DNA of 64,000 nucleotides, from the NCBI RefSeq assembly GCF_000165425.1, contig NW_001799466.1, positions 310,001-374,000 on the forward strand, read 5' to 3'. The DNA is from Paramecium tetraurelia (Eukaryota; Ciliophora; Oligohymenophorea; Peniculida; Parameciidae). A program made the position numbers and the translations under genes. The notes beneath the pieces were generated by a model, which did no database searches, was not told where the DNA came from, and saw nothing but the letters and a program-made list of their open reading frames with translations. How positions within the stretch are numbered: position 1 is the first letter of the stretch; each line of letters opens with the position of its first letter. Below, piece by piece: positions 61,275-64,000 of this stretch.

Positions 61275-62114
61275 TACTTATAGTTCATGATCAAATATTT
61301 GAGATTCAAAATAAATATATTAATTTATTTATCAATATTACTAAATCACTCGATGAATTCCTGGTAATTTCCATCTTTCCAGGTATTCTACCCATTTATA
61401 GTACAGTTTCTATAAATTAATCTAATATAACAATTGGTTTCTGATCATTCTATGTTATCTTTAAGAAATCTTAAATTCTACTTATGCTTCTGGAAAATTT
61501 CTAATAACCATTCTGATTAAGCATTATCAACCCTTTCCATTAAAAAAGTTTTAATGAATTTAATTCTAATCTTATTGATTTAAATTAAATAATATCTGAT
61601 CTAGCGACTAATTTCATTATTGATTGTTTAATTATTATCTAATTCATAAGTTTCTATTTGTATATCTATAGATTTTAACACAAATATTATAGATATATTT
61701 GTTGCTCTCTAAAAAGCAACTATCTATAGAGTTGCATCCATAAATTGAATAATCTTAACAGGTTTTAATTAACACCATTTTAAATGAATTTCAATTTTTT
61801 TTCTAAATCATTTTCTTGTGTACATTAAGGCTTGATAACTAGAATTAACAATCAAAAGAATAAATTGCAATTGCTAAATTATTTCATCAACAATTACCAG
61901 TATTTGGCAATAGATATAAAACAAAAATTAAATTAAATTGATTTCTTTATATTATTTTGATGAATTCACATTTATAAAGTAAAGGAGAGCAATCCTAAAT
62001 CATGGGAAATTACAATTCTCTTTTCTCTTTTTTTTATGTAATATGGATAACCCATATCAAACAAATACTTATGTTTTACTAACTCTTAAGGTATCTGCAT
62101 TACCCTTTAAATAA
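61275..62114. other. Spacer with coding-like fragments
   Basis: Convergent spacer. On the minus strand, 61306-61617 is open for 104 codons starting MKLVARSDII. A different frame there reads more like protein (MERVDNAQSEWLLEIFQKH, then CTINGQNTWKDGNYQEF) but contains one TGA. Either is weak; probably a decaying gene. The rest is AT-rich. Confidence 0.35.
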
Positions 62115-62989
62115 TCATATAAAAAAGTACTTCAAAATGTTAAATTAAATTATTTATTCTTCCTTCGCCAATATAGTGATTGTACCATCATATTCTAATA
62201 GAGTGATTTCATTTTCATGATAATCCAGAGCCACTATCTGTTGCTTTGTGATTTTGATTGCCTTCTACGATTTCTCAATGGGATTATAGATTTTAACTAT
62301 CTTATGATTCTCGACAAATAAGATGCCATCCTTTACAAACCTTCCATGAGAAATATATTCGATCTTTGGGTCAATGTCCAATAAAATGTTCACTTAAGGT
62401 GGGTCATTCAAATGTAAAATTGACAACTTTTTCTTTGCTTCCTTCAAGTATTCCAACATTAACAATTGATCTCCCTTGAAATCGAATGGAACCTAAAGCA
62501 ATGGCATATCTGCATAATATGTATTGCTATCTTGATTTTGCAGATCAAACAAATATAAGCTATTCTTTTTGGTAGAAATGTCCACTCCAATGTCCTTATT
62601 TTATGTTGGTGCAACCGATAATAGTAATGTTTTAGTTTTGTAACATAAGGATAGGGTTGAACTACAGAGTGGAGGAGAATGGGGTCTTTCAAATTTCCAT
62701 TGATGACTCTCTCTCATCTAATAATCGAAAATGTAACCATATACATCTCCTACCACTATGTATACTTTCTCCTATTCGATTGCTTTGGTTTATTTAATTA
62801 TTTACTCACTCCTCTTATGATCTCCTCAAATACATCAGGAATGTATCTCAATTCATTTTAATTATAGAGGTATTATCCGATATACCCACTGATAGCTCCA
62901 AAGATAATCATGTTGTTATCGACATCAAAAGCAGTAATGGGTTCGCCGATTCTTATCTTAACCCACTTATCAAATTTGATTTATAACAT
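62115..62989 (-). CDS. Beta-propeller-like protein
   Basis: 278 residues assuming one 38-nt intron (GTGAGT...GAATAG). It starts MLQIKFDKWVKIRIGEP. Blocks such as TAFDVDNNMIIFGAISGYIG, KVYIVVGDVYGYIFDYQ and NKDIGVDISTKKNSLYLFDL look like successive blades of a WD40-type propeller with weak sequence signatures, ending TLLEYDGTITILAKEE. Many such proteins are scaffold subunits. A more exact family is not visible. Confidence 0.65.
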
Positions 62990-63120
62990 ATTATATTAAT
63001 ATGAATATAATCAAAAAATGATAAAACTTATATCATGTATATATATTATAATCATTTTGATAAAAACACTTTTAAATCTGACATATAACAAGTTTACAAT
63101 TTTTAATAACAAACATTCCA

Positions 63121-64000
63121 ATGAATTAGATAAGCAACTTTATTTGTTTTCTCTCTTGTCTCATTCACATTTACTGTTGGGATAACAATCTAATTATTGA
63201 GAATGATAAGCGGCAATATCTATATTTTTTGGAAAATGAAAGATATTATCTTAATGATGTTAACATTGCTATTCCATTCACTAATATGGAGGATTTATAA
63301 GAAAAACTTAATGAGCCATCCTCCTTGCAATTACTATAACAATAACAAGAGCTCAATTTAATTTTTAATGATGAGGATGCAATTCTACTTCCTTTTATAA
63401 GACAATCAGAAAATTATATCGACATCTGTTATTTATAACATTAAATAATAGATTGCAAATTTAGAATCAATAATACTTTGTACAATGAAGAATTAATTGT
63501 AAATCAAATTTAATCAAACTAACTTTTTATTCCTTCAAATTCATGTTAGAATGCTTTTCTTCTTTAAGATGACTTATTCCTCATTCAATGTCATAATCCT
63601 ATCAACCAATTTTAATATTTTATGCTCAATAATTACAGTGAAGTTGTAGATGAAATCACATTTGATCTACCCAAAAATTGCAGATTTGACTCTAAATTTC
63701 AATTCAATAGAATATTCATTAACTCTTTGTAGTGTGAAGTATCAATTGTTTTAGTAGTGGATATGATATATTTAGATGAAAAGTTGCAATTCAACAAGAA
63801 TTATACAAAACTACATGAATTGGCTAACTTTCCAAATCAAGGTAATTTGATTGATCTAAAAATTTGTTAATCCAATATTATATTATTAGGTTTTATTAAT
63901 ATGTTGAGTACTTATAATTTTTAGGATCAATCATTTAAAAGTTTGAAATGGCAATATAAAACATGGTTTCCATATTTATAATCCTGCTTTCCTTTACTAA
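63121..64000 (+). CDS. Secreted protein, 3' partial
   Basis: The frame opens at ATG 63121 and continues past the window end (293 codons visible). A signal peptide (ISNFICFLSCLIHIYC) leads into an acidic, Asn/Gln/Phe-rich region with scattered Cys, for example YIDICYLQHQIIDCKF and CHNPINQFQYF. No transmembrane helix appears in the visible part. Probably a secreted or surface protein; no family is recognised. Confidence 0.6.

Overview
The window looks like macronuclear DNA of a ciliate, most likely Paramecium or a close relative. TAA and TAG are read as glutamine and TGA is the only stop in essentially every recognisable gene. The DNA is very AT-rich. Genes are packed tightly (spacers of 26-160 bases are common) and carry tiny introns. 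The introns I could place are about 22-41 nt, mostly 22-30, usually GTA...TAG and sometimes ending AAG, GAG or CAG. For most multi-exon genes, removing the proposed introns leaves an open frame of exact codon multiples, which supports the models. I saw no convincing germline-type insertion in any intact gene, so I favour macronuclear over micronuclear origin; this is inference.

Layout. 0-10 kb: end of an unknown gene, a GTPase-like protein with long tandem repeats, a MORN protein, a cyclic-nucleotide-binding protein, a divergent acylation-signal MORN protein, and a Q-rich unknown. 10-16.4 kb: a gene-poor AT-rich stretch with a small ORF, a cyclin, a small Cys-rich membrane protein and a small Tim chaperone. 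16.4-21.4 kb: a dense block with a CDPK, a three-repeat Myb protein, an RBR ubiquitin ligase and three small unknowns. 21.5-27 kb: one intronless 1804-residue Cys-rich surface protein. 27-32 kb: an E2 enzyme, an unknown, a REEP/Yop1 protein, a trichocyst-matrix-like coiled coil and a second CDPK. 32-37 kb: a desert with a broken PYROXD2-like gene. 37-44.9 kb: an anoctamin, a tandem pair of a new-looking Cys/His family, peptidyl-tRNA hydrolase and the ciliary protein CFAP52. 45.9-55.6 kb: a secreted unknown, a coiled coil, a DMT transporter, a RING protein and an NSUN-type RNA m5C methyltransferase. 55.6-64 kb: small genes, two related secreted C-x-W-x(n)-C repeat proteins, a beta-propeller-like protein and a partial secreted protein.

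Themes, by inference: calcium and cyclic-nucleotide signalling at membranes or cilia (two CDPKs, CNBD, anoctamin, CFAP52, MORN); ubiquitin-type modification (E2, RBR, RING); the cell surface and secretory system (three Cys-rich proteins, trichocyst-like protein, REEP). Six proteins start with MG followed by Cys or Ser, as in N-myristoylated and palmitoylated proteins. Several gene-poor stretches contain coding-like frames broken by TGA or frameshifts, as expected of decaying duplicates. Identifications rest on reading the sequence only; no database search was possible.
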